Source: Chionis minor
Lineage: Eukaryota > Chordata > Aves > Charadriiformes > Chionididae
NCBI GenBank assembly: GCA_013398295.1
Contig: VZSF01001143.1
Location: 600,524-664,523, forward strand
Length of the DNA: 64,000 bases
Direction of reading: 5' to 3'
In this document: piece by piece, positions 1-14,900 of the stretch
Layout: every line of letters starts with the position of its first letter
Numbering within the stretch: position 1 is the stretch's first letter
Made by a program: the position numbers and the translations under genes
Notes under the pieces: model-generated
The model's database searches: none
Told to the model about the DNA's origin: nothing
Seen by the model: only the letters and a program-made list of their open reading frames with translations

Positions 1-2008
1 CACATTTCTAAATAGGAAAATCAGCTAAAAAAAAAGATAAACAAGGTATTTTTGTGAAAAATTCTTTTAGCATGTTGAAGAATTAACCCTGTCCAACTGG
101 AGGGGATAATTTCTTTTTGAGTACAATAATCCATTATCCACTTCTCTTAGTGTTCATTCAAGATCGTTTAGCATTCCAAGCTTGGCATGGCAGCTCAAAC
201 CAAATTCAAGTCTAGGTCAGCGTGCCGCCTTCTGGTGCCCAGGCAAGCCTGTTCAAATTTACCCATCACCTTTGAAAGGCCGTATGCTGGTCTTGGATCA
301 AGGCCTAGATCACAGCTCTGGATCTCAACCGTGACTACAGAAACACCCAGTGATTCAAATTCCCCAAGTTCCAGGCATAATACAAAAGCAGGTATGTATT
401 TTTCACCAAAATTTCTATCTACAGATGATACAGACTGGCTTATTTTTGATGCTTGAGCTTGAAGAAACAGCCTGTAGCACTCATGGCGACATTACTCCTG
501 TCTGCGTGCGCTCTCTTAGCCTGCCAGCTTGTTCCACTTACCCTCAACACTTGCTCCTAACTTGTCTCTTTTCTCAAGGGTCTTTGACATTATGTTTCAT
601 CTCATCTTAACCTTTGCCATGAGTCAGACATTTGAAGCAACGTATCTTACACTGACTTACATACAGTACTGTTTTACCCTTCATTTTTTTAATTAATTCC
701 ATGCACTTAAACAAGCAGAAATACAAAACAGAATAGGAAATAGTCACATGTAGTACAGACGTTTTCTTAGTTTGTCACAACATCATAAAACATTAGTTTT
801 ATGCATGACTGACAGGCCAGTTATCATTGTTGCAGTAGTTCAGCTGCGCTCTTGCAACATCCAACTTGTCCCTATCCAAATATAACCTATAGGAAACGCT
901 ATGCTAGCAGAGAACAATCTAGAAAGGAACTAAATGCCACAGAGAAAATCATCATTCTGGAATTTTAACATAATTTTCAGTAACGATAATGAAAATCTAT
1001 CTTGGTGTCAGCCTGTAATTAACAGTAAATCAAATTACAATCCTCCTTTACATTGTGTGGCTGTTGAATCCTTATTACAATTTCGTATGACATACACCGA
1101 CAGCTCAGGAATGTCACTGTCGTGTATGCATGCCCGTTGCCAGACTGTGGCAATTAAAGCAGTGGGTTCACCGTCACTTCAAGTATACTAATAATTCTGT
1201 AATTTCATCAAGTGTGACTATTGTAAGCTTGCAGCTATGTAAAGCTTCCAGATAACATTTTCCTAGAAATCCCTGTTGCTATTTGCAGACACAAAGAATC
1301 AAGCTGCCAGTGTTATTAGAGATATGTAGGTAGCAGCGGATAGGTAGCTCCAAGCAACGGGTAGACAACAGTAGAAACTAAGCTTTAAGAATGATCACAT
1401 ACCTCTGCTCCCCACATCTCCTACCCTTTCCTCCCTTCCCAGGAGCAAAAAAATCTGAGCCCAGACCACACTGCGAATTCGGGAAATTTCCAGCCTCTTC
1501 TACCTAGCAACAGCCCCATATGAGAATTAAACTCTCAAGCACTCGCTATGGAAACACATCTGCCACAACTGTGTTCCGTGATCCAGGAGGAGCAGGGCAG
1601 TGAGCTCTGTCAGAAACTGCAGTGTAGCTCTGTATTACGCTGCTCATTCCTGTAGTATTACAATGCAGCAGTTGCTAAGCTCATGGTGTCTACCTCAGCC
1701 ATCTAAGCAGGCTCTTAGTTATTTAAAAATTACTTGAAGAAATGTGTACCATCTTGATGTCAGTAATCAAACACAAAGCAATGCACAAGCTGATCCAGTA
1801 GAGAGGACACGAGACTGTCACCTAGGTCTTTAATTCTGTTCAGGATTCTGCCACTGACTCACCATTCAGTCTTGAAGAACTAAGCTTCCCTAGCTACAGC
1901 TTCTTCATCTGCAAAATGAGAACTATGATAGCATTCTCTCCCCTGTCAAGTGATTAGACAGATCAAAAAAAAAAAAAAGCATAATCATAAGGAGCGGCAA
2001 GATATTAC
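1..2008 (-). other. NRDE2 intron 11 (partial)
   Basis: This stretch follows the donor of exon 11 in transcript order. I looked for the conserved NRDE2 C-terminal exons on the minus strand and saw none, so the intron runs off the window. No repeat was recognised apart from a short A tract near 1,966. Confidence 0.75.
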
Positions 2009-2937
2009 CTCTGGACATTCTCAATGAGCTTTTTTCTTATCTGCTCTGCTTGGATTGCAAACAGCCACGGCTCTAAAGAGTTAGTAGACCTTGTGACACT
2101 GTCAAAAAACCTTCGTGCTTTGCTAGCACTGTGAGACTTCCTCTGGATGTGGACATACGACCTCCAAAGAGACTGGTTGCTAGGATACTGTTTCAGAGCC
2201 ACCGTTAGCGCCTCTCGCAGAGGACTCAAAGGATAAACACTAATTTTCATGTGGAATCTGAGTAAATTTGTATGCAGCAGTGTGACAGCTTCAAGAGCAG
2301 TGGGAAAATTCTGAATGCCAAAATTCTCTCCAGCATTTTCACATTTCTGCAGACCAGGAGCTTCAAGTTTTTCTGAAGCCTGTGCATATATTAATACTGC
2401 AGCATCAATCCCAACAGTCAAATACTGGAACAGCGCATAACACCCAACCAAGTTAACCAGCTGATTCGCATCGTTGACCTGATCCTGATCAGGAACCGGT
2501 GTTTTACTTAAATAATCTTGCAGTGCATGCTCGTACGTTTTACGAGCTTTCAAGATGTTCACAGATAACACTTGTCCACTATAGGGCACATACGGTATGC
2601 TTTCAGTCAATTTGGTCAATATATGAACCCCGCGAGACGTAACAGCTCCTTCTAGACTTTGGAGTAGTTCCACCTCCAGCTGAGCGTAAAGCAGACTGAG
2701 GCTGCAGAGTTGGGGACTCTTCAGTCCTCCTGTCCCTGCCGTGGAAAGAGCTGTGTCAAATACCTTCCTGGCATCATCAATGTTACCAAGCAGCCATTCG
2801 AGGTAGGCGTACAGTTTCCAGAGAGAAAGATGGTTTCGGTTGTCAGGTGCTTTAAGGAGATTCTTGGCCAACTTCTTACTCTTCCTCCCTTGTGCTTTCA
2901 GCTTCTTTTTGTTTTTTGTTTGGAGACACTGAAGCAC
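2009..2937 (-). CDS. NRDE2: NRDE2 coding exon 11 (large helical-repeat exon)
   Basis: The 929-nt exon has acceptor CCTGCAG and donor CAGAG/GTAATA. It encodes residues 751-1060: TKNKKKLKAQ, LAKNLLKAP, LEWLLGN.DDARKVFDTAL, VHILTKLTES, LFQYLT.GIDAAV, SHSASKARRFFD and LEPWLFAI. It ends two bases into a codon, so further exons are needed. None is visible between 2008 and 1. Confidence 0.95.
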
Positions 2938-5900
2938 CTGCAGGGGAGAATAAACAGAACAAATTTTGAGAGGGATGGGGGAATTTAAAAAAAAAAAAAA
3001 CGCACCTCACAGCATTTTTTAATGTCATTACTGTGTTTGTTTTCATATTGTTCTGTATTTCACCTCCAGCCAGATCTGTTGCTTCCGAGTACTGTAAATT
3101 GTCACAACTGCCTGCTGTCAGCTCCCTCCAACACAGCCAAATTACACAGTCTTATCATTCTTACTCCTGCCACTAAGTAATACCAAATTTCACTCTTTTA
3201 AAAGGCCAACTGTTCAAATAAAGAGCCGCTAACCTGTAATGATTGAGAAAAGGAAAATAAAGGACTCTGTCAGGCCAGATGCAGCTTGTAAGCAGCACAA
3301 TTAAATGTCCAAGTAGCTTTTTAGAGTGGGGAATGTGCTGACAGACAAATGTGGAGACTGGATGGGAAGATGACAGGAGATCTTCTGGTCTGGTAGTGTT
3401 TGGGTAAGAGACAGGGAACTTCTCCATAAGGAAACACAATACTAAGCTTTCTGAAGCATTAGGAAGACAACCTGGACTCTGATTCTTCTGTGGGCATCTA
3501 TTAGAGCAGTTTTACTTAAATAAATTCATATTCAAGTAATATTTTCTTCAATAACACTACAAATGTAACTTGCATGGGAAGTAGTAAGTTTTTTTGATAA
3601 GGGTCTCACATGGTATTGGAGATTCTGCACTTTGTAGAATAGTTTGGTAGAAGTACTTGGCTGACTCACTTTACCTTGTTAAAAAAAAAAAAGTCACTTG
3701 CGTCCATGTAGTAACATTTATCCAAGACTGAAAAAAAATACTTTGCTATACGTGTGTCACTGTGTAACATCTACTGAAGGAAAGGGTTTGTGGCTTTTTT
3801 TAACCCCCAGGGCAATCTTAACTGGCATTTCACTGTTTGAATAGTTAGTCCTACAAGACTGAATTTTCATCAATATTTACTTTAATTAATATAAACATTA
3901 ATACAGAAAAAAACCACACATCACAAAAGTGATTATACGCAGATTCTCAATTACCTTAGATATTTCATACTGTAACCAACACATGGACAGGTTAGATTTT
4001 TCCTTTCCTGAAAACAGCAGGAATAGAACATGAAAAACATTCTGTATGAACTCCTCTCCTTCTTTATAGTGGCCTACGTGATGTCTCCCTCGTAGCATTG
4101 TGTCCATATGACCAATACTGTTGAAGCCAGAAAGCGGAAAATGAACAGCAGTCAGTGGCTTTTCATCAGAAAGCACACTGTCAAAGACGTTATTTTCATC
4201 CATGGCAATATAGAGGTTGGAAGGAAAGAGTTTACTTCTACATGGAACTCCCAGGAATTGCAAAAACGAGTACAGTAGTTGACGCTGAAGATCTGGATTA
4301 GAAAGCTGGATTAAAGATGGTCCAAGATCATCAAATAACACCTAAAACATCCAAATTAAAACAAACTCCATTAATGTATGCAATCAAATAAAATCAGCAT
4401 TTATGTAATTTACATAACTGAAAAACCTTTTCAGGTCAATGAAGATTTATAATTACTATTATATGGTAACAGAACATCACTCAAATTAAAAACAGACAAG
4501 TAAAACAAGCGATGGGTTCTTCCAGTCAGATTATAAATTTGCTATCAAGAGATTTCTTTGCCTCGAGTATCAGAGACCTTCACAGAAAACTTACACAAGG
4601 AAGGTCTGAAGGGTATTATTGCTCAGGCCATTTAACACATTTTTATTTGAAAATCGATGCCTGACTTGACCTATCTCCCACGAATTAAAAAATAAACAAA
4701 CCCAACTATATGACTTGAAGGCAACAAAACCTCTGTTTACTTAATGCATGTATCTTATTAAACACAGATTTCTGTGACATTTCTACATACATATGAGAGA
4801 AGTCACATAATGGCAAAGACTATTTGCCTACAGTCCTTTCCAAAGTTTACCATGAGCTTCCCATGTATTTCAGCAGTCTCAGCACGAAGCCTCAGGTAAA
4901 TTTTGAATTCCGAACAAAGAAAAGATTCTTTTTTCCCCAAACAAAGAAAAAGGTAACTCTTCTAAAATATCCATTGGTAACGAATTCAAATGAAAGGATA
5001 ATTCATCTTATCATCTCCCTTGTTTTATTATATCACAATGACCTGTCTTTCTGGATCGTCACAATCTTCTTCAGTCTCTTTTTTGGTTTTGTCTGGCCTC
5101 CAAGGTAACCAATGCCTTGCTTCACGAGAATATTCAATATCCAACCAAATGTGCCACTTGGGGAGAGTTTTATCCTTTATTTCTTGATCCTCATCTATCT
5201 CTTCTTCTTCATCATCGTCATCTAAAAACCAAATCAAGACACACAATTGCACACAATGCACACAATTGTTAAACAAAAATTAATCCACCAAATCCAAAGA
5301 CGAGACTTGACACACAATTTAGCTACTTTTAAAATGTAAACAAATACACTGTTAATAAAACAGACACAAGACAGAGCTGAAAATTTCCACATCACAGTTC
5401 TGGGGTTTGACACCAACTCTGTAAGGGCAGGAGGTTTCCAAACTTTTTGAACCAGTGAATCAGTGTCAGCACTCCAGCTTTGTCACAGAGGAGAAAAGAA
5501 AACTCTGACAAGCTCTGGACCACTTTTATCAACAGCAGTTTGCGAGCAACAGCCAAGAGTCAACCATCTTTTTGTGCAGCTTAGGTTCTTCAATTCATAC
5601 CTGGGTATACAACCTGAAATGTGCTCTGTGAATACTCACGTGCATAAAACATTTTGAGAAAACCACTCAGAGGAACAAGTAACCCTATTGTGTCAAATAC
5701 TGTAAATGAAGCTTGGCAATGCTGCTTTAAAATATCTGGTATTTTCAACATCTTAATTAATGTGCAATTTAAACAATCAACGTAGTTAAGTACACACAAA
5801 AGAAAGTGTTTAACCACATCCCACTTTTATGATGATCTTTCTGGACTGTTAGATACAATTAGCTTATTTTTCCTGTTACAGCAATATATTAATTCTGTGC

Positions 5901-8900
5901 TGAAACTGATAAGTACCCATAGGCTAAGGGAAAGCTTGTTGAGATCTTTCAAATACCTTTTTCCTTCTTGTTGTTGAGGAAAAAATAAAAGTCCTGAAAA
6001 TCTGTGGTTACCTGCACTATTTTTTTTTGTGTGCAAAATCATGCCATTTCTAGAGCACCTCCAAATTCTTGTTCCTGACATTTGCCATTAACTAGGTGCA
6101 ACACTCCCTCTCCCGGTTCTTAAAAATTAACAGGTGGTGGCAAGATTTTTACTCTCTACATACTTTTTGAGATCTATTAGCCTCTCCTTTAGTCAGCAAC
6201 TTGGTGAAAAATTACATCATTTCCACAATCTAACCAAAGTTTGAAAAAAATTGAAAATATTAGAGATTACACCCAATTACAGATTACATTTGAACTTTCA
6301 TGCTTCACATGAATGGGGGAAAGCATTGATATACGCTGGAGCTGCCCGAGACTGGCAGTGGTCCTCTGCTCTATACCGAGTCTTCTCAATTTGTGGGTAA
6401 AATACCTATAGCCTTCACCACTGGAACTGCTGACTTCAGTTAAGGGGCAAGGAAATTCCATCTTAATCCAGGGCAAAGGGAAACATGGAATCATTTTTCA
6501 ATTCCTTTGTTCACTAAAAGCAACACCAAACTTGCTTCATTAGAGTTGCTACAGCAGCAGGAGCAGCAAGAGCAGAGACAGCTCATCTTTGGTCAGACAC
6601 ATTCCAGCCCCCTGCTTCCCTCCAAGGTGTATCCGTTTGAGAAACAATCCTTGACGTTAAGGGAAGCACTGCACAGCAGAAGACAAAGTGGGACTAAGCA
6701 GCAGCGAGGTGCATTTTCTGCTTTCCCGCTCACCCAGAAGCATTCCAGCCAAGCAAAGATGCAGTTCCTTCTGCATCACAAAGAGCACAGGAAAGGTTTT
6801 TCTCCTATTTCTACTATATTATTTGCTATAAGAAAGTGAAATCTGGTTCTAAAAATAGAATCATTAAACTAGGAAACCTTGAGGCAACTATAACCTAATA
6901 GTATAATTCCACCTGATCTACCAGTATGATGAAAGGGTCTTAAGGGAAGTAGCTTCCTTCCACTTTACTTGGGTGTGGGTCCCCCAGTAGTACTCACGCC
7001 TTCAGCCTTTTCAGCACAGAGTGGAGGATATGCCCCATTCTCCCTCAATTCTCATCCCTAGTAAGGACAACAATATTCTGTAAATAATATCATACATAGA
7101 ACACTCAACACATGCTTTTCCCTGTGAAGTGTGATATACTTTATCTTAATCCCAGTAAATATTTTTTTAAAACTTGTATGTCAAAACATGAGAAGGAACA
7201 GCTTGTATCATTCTAACCAAAATGTTTAGAAGAACACGTGGACATACAATTACACATATTGACATAGGCATACCAGGCTTAAGAGCAATCCAGCCACCCT
7301 TTTCTTGTTGGTGCATCCATGCTTTCCAGCCTCTTGCTCCTTTTTCTCCAATTCGTGGTTCCCCACTATCCCAAAAGGGTTCAAAGAATTCCACCTGTTG
7401 TTTGGGGGAGCAGGAACGAAAAGAAAACACACAGAAAAATAATTGTTGCTGTTACACAGACACTACTTGGGTCAACTTAGGTTTTTCCAGACTCTACAAT
7501 CACCTATCTAGGTGCAACTTCTGTAGCTAAAAACTTCGTTAAATATTGCTTAAGAATCAGCAGGAACAACTGAGTACTTCAATTATGTCTGTGGCACAGC
7601 AGGACTCTCATCAGCTCTTCTCACAAACATAAAGATTGTTTTTAAAAAGCGTTAAGCTTTAAAGCATGCAAAAGACTTTTGCGCCAAATGTCCTGTACAG
7701 ATCCTTCAAGGATACGGATTCAAAGTCCCCAGGATGTGACTTTCAGAAAGCGAATCTCCTCTCCTCCCCATCTTCCATGGGATCATTGAAGAATTTGGCT
7801 AACTGAATGGTAATTCAGACAATCATACACCTATATAGTCAAATCAAAATATTACAGTTGGACATAAATATGACACAACTGAGGACAACGAGGAAAAGAT
7901 CAGTCAGGCCCTTGATGTCTCAGGTTTCAGGTTGGTCAACAGCTTCAGGACATTTCCAATCAATCAGAAGCCCAGGGTTCTAGTTCTAACTTTGTCACTG
8001 CCTGTATGCAATCTGTCATCTTTAGATTCATTAATTCCTCCCCTCCTTTGTGTGTACTTAGCTCTACTGACCATCTCCCTCCTATCACATGCTTCTGCTT
8101 TGTACCAAACTTTTGCTTGGACATTGAGATGTGACTGTTAATACAAATATTAACAATAAAATTGACTCTAAGAAAAATATACACAAGAACACACAGGGCT
8201 TACAGCAACTGCAAAATCTAATCTTCATGGATTTACGCATTGCTCCAAGTGAGAAAGTAAACTATGAAAACAGTACAGAAACAAGTAATTCAAGACTGAG
8301 TCATAACGCTTCTGTAAGGGGGCAGAACGTGCGATCAGCTGTAAATCTGGCATATCCTTTTTTCAAGAACTGCACTTTTCAGCCTAAACACTGTTCCTTT
8401 TAGATTGAGGTTCCTTTCCATCCTGCTTTCTTCAAAGTTCTTAAACACTACAGAAAATCTTGCAGTTTTTCAAAGTATAACTTGAGCTTTATCTGTGTAA
8501 CTATACCAAATCTCCCATCCTGTATGACAATTACAATTGAACTCTAAACTCAGGCTCTTTAAGAGGACACCACTATTATTTGAAGCACATGACTGCTCCA
8601 TTGGTGGGCAACAGCATTAATCTAGAGAGAAAAAAAAAAAAAAAAAGGAGTCTCAGTAGTAGCTGCTGAGGAAGAAGGTGAGCTAATAAAAGGAAAAAAA
8701 AAAAAAAAATCTATGTCTGTCCTCTACAGTAGCCCAGCTGCATAACTAGTGGCCCTCCCTACCACTTATTAAAAAGGAAGCAGCTCCTAACAATTCAGTG
8801 GGATGATACTACACTGGCAACAGCCCCCTCTGAATATTAACTTACTAATATTGGGGTGCATGCTCAACATTCTCCTGAGCAAATCAAGAGAATAAGTCAT

Positions 8901-11900
8901 TTAGTACTTTAATGGAATAAGCTAAATGGAATCTCATGAGTCAAATAAAAGATACTTTAAAGCACGAAGGTGTTCCTAATCTAGCCATCAAAGCATTACT
9001 GAAAACAATAGATACCGGAGAACCTAAGAAATGTTTGCAAGAATTGTCTGGAACAGAAAGAGATAAGCAGCAGAAGTGCTAACTATATACAGACTGTGGT
9101 CAGCCAGCCGATTTTTTCCCATGTTTAATTAGTAAAAAAGAAGACACGAAATGACTGGTTACCATACTTCTATTATATACAGCAGAAGCAGTTATTTGGC
9201 ATATAGTTCCAGAGGACTGACAAGCATTTTTCCAATGCAAGCATCACCTTGAAGGACCGCAAAGTATGTTGTGATTAAAAATATTTCCCTATGCCCTTAA
9301 AAATTCATCAACATTTTTCTGTTACAGCATTCTCTGTAATGCACAAGGACACACATGCATTTAAATGGAAATTGCTACCTGTCCCCTTGTTGGCAAATCT
9401 TTTACACTGTCAGGTTTAAAGAAGGTGAAGTCAATCAGAGCCTGAAACAAAGACACTGCTTTCTCAGAATGGCCAGCCTGTCTCAGGAAATGGCACTGCT
9501 GAATAAATATAGCTGTAAAGCAGAGAGAGAGAGAAAAAAAATATTATTTCAAATAAATTTTGTTGTATTTTCTTACAGCCCACAAATATACAGAAGACAC
9601 AGATGAAGTACTGTAGAGTATAATTGCTTTGGAACAGTATCAAAATCCAAAACACAGGGATGCATGTCAAAGTTCTTGTAGTTTAATTAACTTTAAACCT
9701 CCCACTTTAAATGCAACAACCAGATGACTTTTATTCATGCCAAATACGCACTGTTGATGAACAAAAGTTATACGTGATGGTCCCAACTTCAGTTTATTCA
9801 GCATCTGACAGAGTGGGTCATAGTCCTCTTTGAAGATGCCGGGCATTAGTACAATTTACACAGTAAGTCATTACAACAAAAATCCTTTTTGCCTCATTTT
9901 TGCATGAGATAGTTGCATTGGTAATATGTTGGTAATATACCATTTTCATTCCAACCATAATTCCTATTTTCTTTTCCTTTACTTAAGAACCCAGTTAAGA
10001 GACACCCAGTCTTTTGGCCAAAGTATTACTACTTGAAAGTAGGAAAGAGTCCTATCCCTTGCTCTTCAACAAATTATTTCTGTAATCATTGCCATAACCC
10101 TACTACACACTGAGCCTCAAGTCTCAGCTTAAAAGGGGAAGCAAAGCCCCAGTTTTTCACTTCGTATATTCTCAGCGAGCCTTAAATGAAAGAGCTGAAG
10201 AATTAACAAGTATTATAAACACTTCTATTACTAGGCAATTCAAGGAAATCTCAGAGATATTCCATCCCCCCAAATTATACTCAAGTCTTAACAAAACAAT
10301 GGCTGTTCAAAAACCAAATTGCTTTAAAACATGATCTTAACTGGCGTGCAAAAAAAACACCCTACCAAACAACCGAGACTCATAAATCAGGGCTGACTTA
10401 ATTCATTGATAGTTTTGAAAAACAGTTCTTCAAGAACTATTGTTTCTTCACTAAATGCATTGGCTTTGGAGGGTTTCAAACAATCCAAATATTTTCGTGT
10501 CTAGATACACACACGTAACAACATAGGTTAGCATCAATTGCTTCTAATGATCATCCTGTTTTTTAATACTAAGAAATGGTAAGGATTTACTCCTTTTACT
10601 TGTGTTCAGATTTACATCAGATGTGTGCACATAAAAATTTGAATTCAGCTAGAATATATAAACTGGGCATTTAATCCAATTTTCCTGCAAAGTCAATGAT
10701 TGTTTCTGGTTAACAGGCTCTTAAATTTCTGAAGATACTTAAACAACAAAAAGTATGTTTAAGAATATAACAAAATCTTCCGAAGTATTTTAACCAATCT
10801 AAGCGCTTTCCCCATCAATTTCAGTACCCAATCGACACTGAAAAATTTGTCCTTTCCTAGTTTCTCAGCTTCAAACAGATGAACTTTGATTAAAATAGTC
10901 TGAATGTACAGAATATCTCACCAGGACTTGCTGCCAAACTGGAGACAAAAATAAACTATAGCATAAGATTTTCTGCATGATAAAAAAAGAAAACTGTATT
11001 TGAGAAATGCAGAGATCAGCATTTTCTTTTGGTAAAAGCTGAAAACAGCATGAATACATACTTAATTCACTCCATGATGCTAAGACATTTCTGCAGGTGA
11101 AATGACCTAAAAGATAAGGCTGTTTCTCCCCAACCAGTAGGTACGATTTGAAAAACAGGACTCCCTTTCTACAGCAAGATTTGAGAATTCTTACCTTCAT
11201 TTGCTTTACATTAACAGATCCTAGGAAATTTAAAATATTACAGAGTGCTATCTCAAAATAAGTAAAAACTGACCTATCATTTTAGATAATTTAACCTGCT
11301 TTCTTAAATTTCATGTTTTAAAAACCCACTCATTTATTTCCAAGCAGATAGTACTGTGTACTGAATTGAACACTAGATGGCATAATCCACCACTATTTAG
11401 AATTGGCTCTTATACTTTGTCATTAGCAAAGGTCAAAGGTTGAAGACACAGGCCTACCATACATCTAACCTGCCACCCAGCTCGCTGTTAATGTGGGAAA
11501 CTCTTGTATATTTATCTTAATGAACAACTCTGTAATCTACCTAATAAGTACACTATCAGTTCAAATTCAGCCTGAGAATTAGGTACTTGAGTCACTAAAA
11601 AAAAAAATAAAATAAATAACAATCTCCGATCAAGAAGTCTCCCCACCAGAAATTTCTCCACTCCTATCATTTGAATTTCAAAGAGGGGCGGGAACCAAAC
11701 CAAAACCCCAAACCCTCAGCAGTGCTCATAAACAAATCATACAGTATTAATACATTTGTCCTGAGAATCATTCATTGTGCCTTGTGAACAAAGTGACTGA
11801 AGTGTTGGAAATCTGACAGTAGAAGCAACTAGAAGCTATCAGGCAGTACAATATCCACCTGCCAGCACAGGATTTTTCCTTTAAAGCGCTTTTTGTGCTT

Positions 11901-14900
11901 GATCCAAGATGAATTAACTGAAGACCATAAGAGACCGGAACAAGTCAAATTAATTTGTAATCCAGAACCTCAATCTACAAGTCCAGGCTGGATATTGCAT
12001 AAACAGATAGCACCATTGCTCACGCAGCAGTTACAGGACTTGGATAAAAATAAGAGGTTCCTTGGATCATGACACATATGAAGAAACGTGGACTGCTTTG
12101 TAGTAGCCTCCTTTAGATTTAAAAAAAAAAAAAAGTGAAAAAAACCCCAAAGATATTCATGGTGACACTAATATTTGCCCGTCCTCAGTGTATTCATAGA
12201 TTAAGAATCACAATGACCCTCAAAGGTAGAGAAGCAAAACTCAAATGGGATAGATGAAGCCATTTAGCTCCACATAAATTTAAAGCCCATACCACAACTG
12301 ATCATGAACTCATTTCTTCCCTGGATCCAGTCCAGCATCCTAACCATCTGACTAATTTTCCTTCCAGGGATAATTATATAATAAATTATAAGTAGTAGAT
12401 ATATGCATACAATAAATATAAAAGGCATGATCACATGGTATTGCAGTTTAGATTTCTCCATCTGTGAACTGGGATGCTCAAGAAAATTTCACATCAGACT
12501 TCCTATGTGCCTTCTCTTTTCTGGATTAAAGTAACTAACCATAAAACTTTTGAACAAGAGATGAATGTTTCTTTCACAAGCCAATTTCTTTTTTTTAATA
12601 AACATTTTTCAAAGATAAAAGCACATCTCTTGGCTGTTGGCTGCCTTTCTCCAGCCTTGACATTTGTACTGTAAACTGCTCAGCACATTAGACTTTACTG
12701 GATGTTATATCACAAACTCTCCTGGGGAAAAAAAGCATCTGCTTTATCCATATTTGGTTGGAATATCTCCCTTAATTCTCAGCTAAGAAATCAGGATGTC
12801 AGGCATTCTGAAGAGAATTAAAATTTCCTGTAATAAATAGCAAAGTCTATTCTTATAGAGAATGTAGTCAACTCCTATGAAGGCCATTCTGACCGCGACA
12901 TGAAACAGCAAGAACCTCACCTAGCGTAGCTTCTTCTGTTCCGGGCAGTAGGGGATGCGATACCATGCTGCCATCCTGTACAGCTGCTAACGTAGTCAAG
13001 CATTTCCCATACAGACTATTGATTTTTGAAACTGAAAAGGTAGTGAACTGACTTTGACAGAACAGGAGATATTTCTTCCACAGCTCTGGATTATTGGGAT
13101 GTAAGAAAATTAGCTTCTGCCATTCTTTGATCAAAGCTGGTGGCTCCCAGAATTCTGTGCAAATCTTCAGCCTGGCGAGTTTCAGATCAACACTACTTGG
13201 ATTGCTTTCAATTGCCCTCTCTAAAATAGCCAGTTTCTTTTCTAAGATTAACTTCAGTGATTTTCTTCTTACTTCCTGCTCTCCCTTACTGGCATAAGGG
13301 CTGGGTCCTCTCATTAATTCATCCTTAAAACAAAAGAAAAATCATAACAACATTAGGAAGAACCATCACTAGAATCACGAGAAGAATGCTGACATTTGTG
13401 AAGATGAATTAATAGCTCATTCTTTACCAACAGAAGATATATAGTCCTAAACAAAAGAAACTATAACGTAATGTTCATGTATTTATTACTTATACTAAGC
13501 AACCAGGTCTGTCGAAACACATACCTGAAAAGAAACAAATTCCATCCAAGCATTAACGTCTCTTGGGTTCTCTCTGACTTTCTTGTTATGTTCTTCCACT
13601 TTTGTCATTAGAATGGAGTTAATGTTTATCCCAGGTTCTTGAGCCACTTGCTGCGTATCGACTGGCTCATGTTCTGCACCCTTGCACCCTTTTCCTTGGA
13701 GCCACACTGTGGTTGAAGGATCATAAATCCCAAGAGGATTTACCTCCCCTATGTCAGAAGGGTCATCAGTTTCTATTTGGAAAACCGGTATAAAAGCAGT
13801 TGGATCAGACAGAGAACTTTTACTGCAAACAGGAATCCCATCTGTGTTCAGCAGCTTCACATTGTCCTTTGTGAAGTAGCGCTCGGGTCGTCTCTGTAAT
13901 TGCTTTCTTTTTGCTCCAGAACTGTCCCAAGTTATACACTGTTTCCTTGCATCTATGCCAAGACAGGACTCTCCTCTTCTTTTATATCTTAGAAGGAAAA
14001 ACACAATCAAACGTCTTCTAAAATGCACGTTAGAAAAGATACCTCCCTTTTTGAAAGAAAGCTCGGAAGAAGTAGTTTAAATTAAATTGAGCCAAATAAC
14101 GTATGCATAGACCTTCAAAGGTGTAAGAGTTTGGTAACTTTCTCCTAAATCGAGACTTCAATCTCTTTATTTTTTCAGAGCCATCACGTCTTTTATTATG
14201 ATACTAAGCTTCCTCCGAGTTCACCAGTATCCTGGTATTCTCAGCAGAAGAAAAAAATATTTTTTCCTCCTATCCTTTTCAGCCATGTAGACAAACTTGG
14301 AGAAAGAACAAATGGTATTATTTAAGTCTATTTAGATTAGATTACTTGAAACTGAAAAATCAGAAACTGATAGTTCAGTCCAGTAATATCCTCCTGTATC
14401 CCTAAGCCGCTATACATTTCATATGCCAAGAAGAGGGCAGGGAGGAGCAGGGGGGGAAGGAAAGAGAGACCAGGTTGATAAAGGCCACAATAATGCTACG
14501 GATTAAGAAAGGAAAATACCATCTTAAAATATTACCAAGAATGTCATTTCAGTGGCAGACACAGTGACGTGCAATGTTAAAATAACACTCTTCATCTCAA
14601 ACAACAGCTCAGAATCCAAAGGTGGCAGAAAATTGGAATGGATTGCAACCAGGCAATTTTACTGCAAAGGTATATACACTCCAAAAATAAAACCCATAAA
14701 TCCTCCCTCCTCCACAAATAATTACTTTTTATATATAGTAAACAATTTTTCTTGAGAACATCAAGAAGTAAGTGTACATGCATAATGTATGAGCTCAGTG
14801 TAGGCTCCTTTAGATGGGCTTCTCCACTAATGTGGGGAAATGTTCTGAAGGGTCATCATAGTACCAGTAATCCACAAAGGATGTTGAATACGCATTTATA

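Larger units (their letters stand above)
2938..13524 (-). other. NRDE2 introns 5-10 (between coding exons 5 and 11)
   Basis: Introns here are 2938-3954, 4342-5042, 5222-7273, 7395-9378, 9513-12920 and 13324-13524, interrupted by the exons listed separately. They are AT-rich with A tracts at about 8,631-8,646 and 8,694-8,709. No RNA gene or clear transposon was recognised. Open frames inside them lack recognisable protein character. Confidence 0.7.

Noticed and set aside
1..2008. Terminal NRDE2 exons
   Set aside because: The expected conserved C-terminal motifs were looked for on the minus strand and not found, so they must lie outside the window.
6507..6839. 110-codon Gln-rich plus-strand frame in NRDE2 intron 8
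   Set aside because: Low-complexity start, no homology, and antisense to an intron of a well-supported gene.
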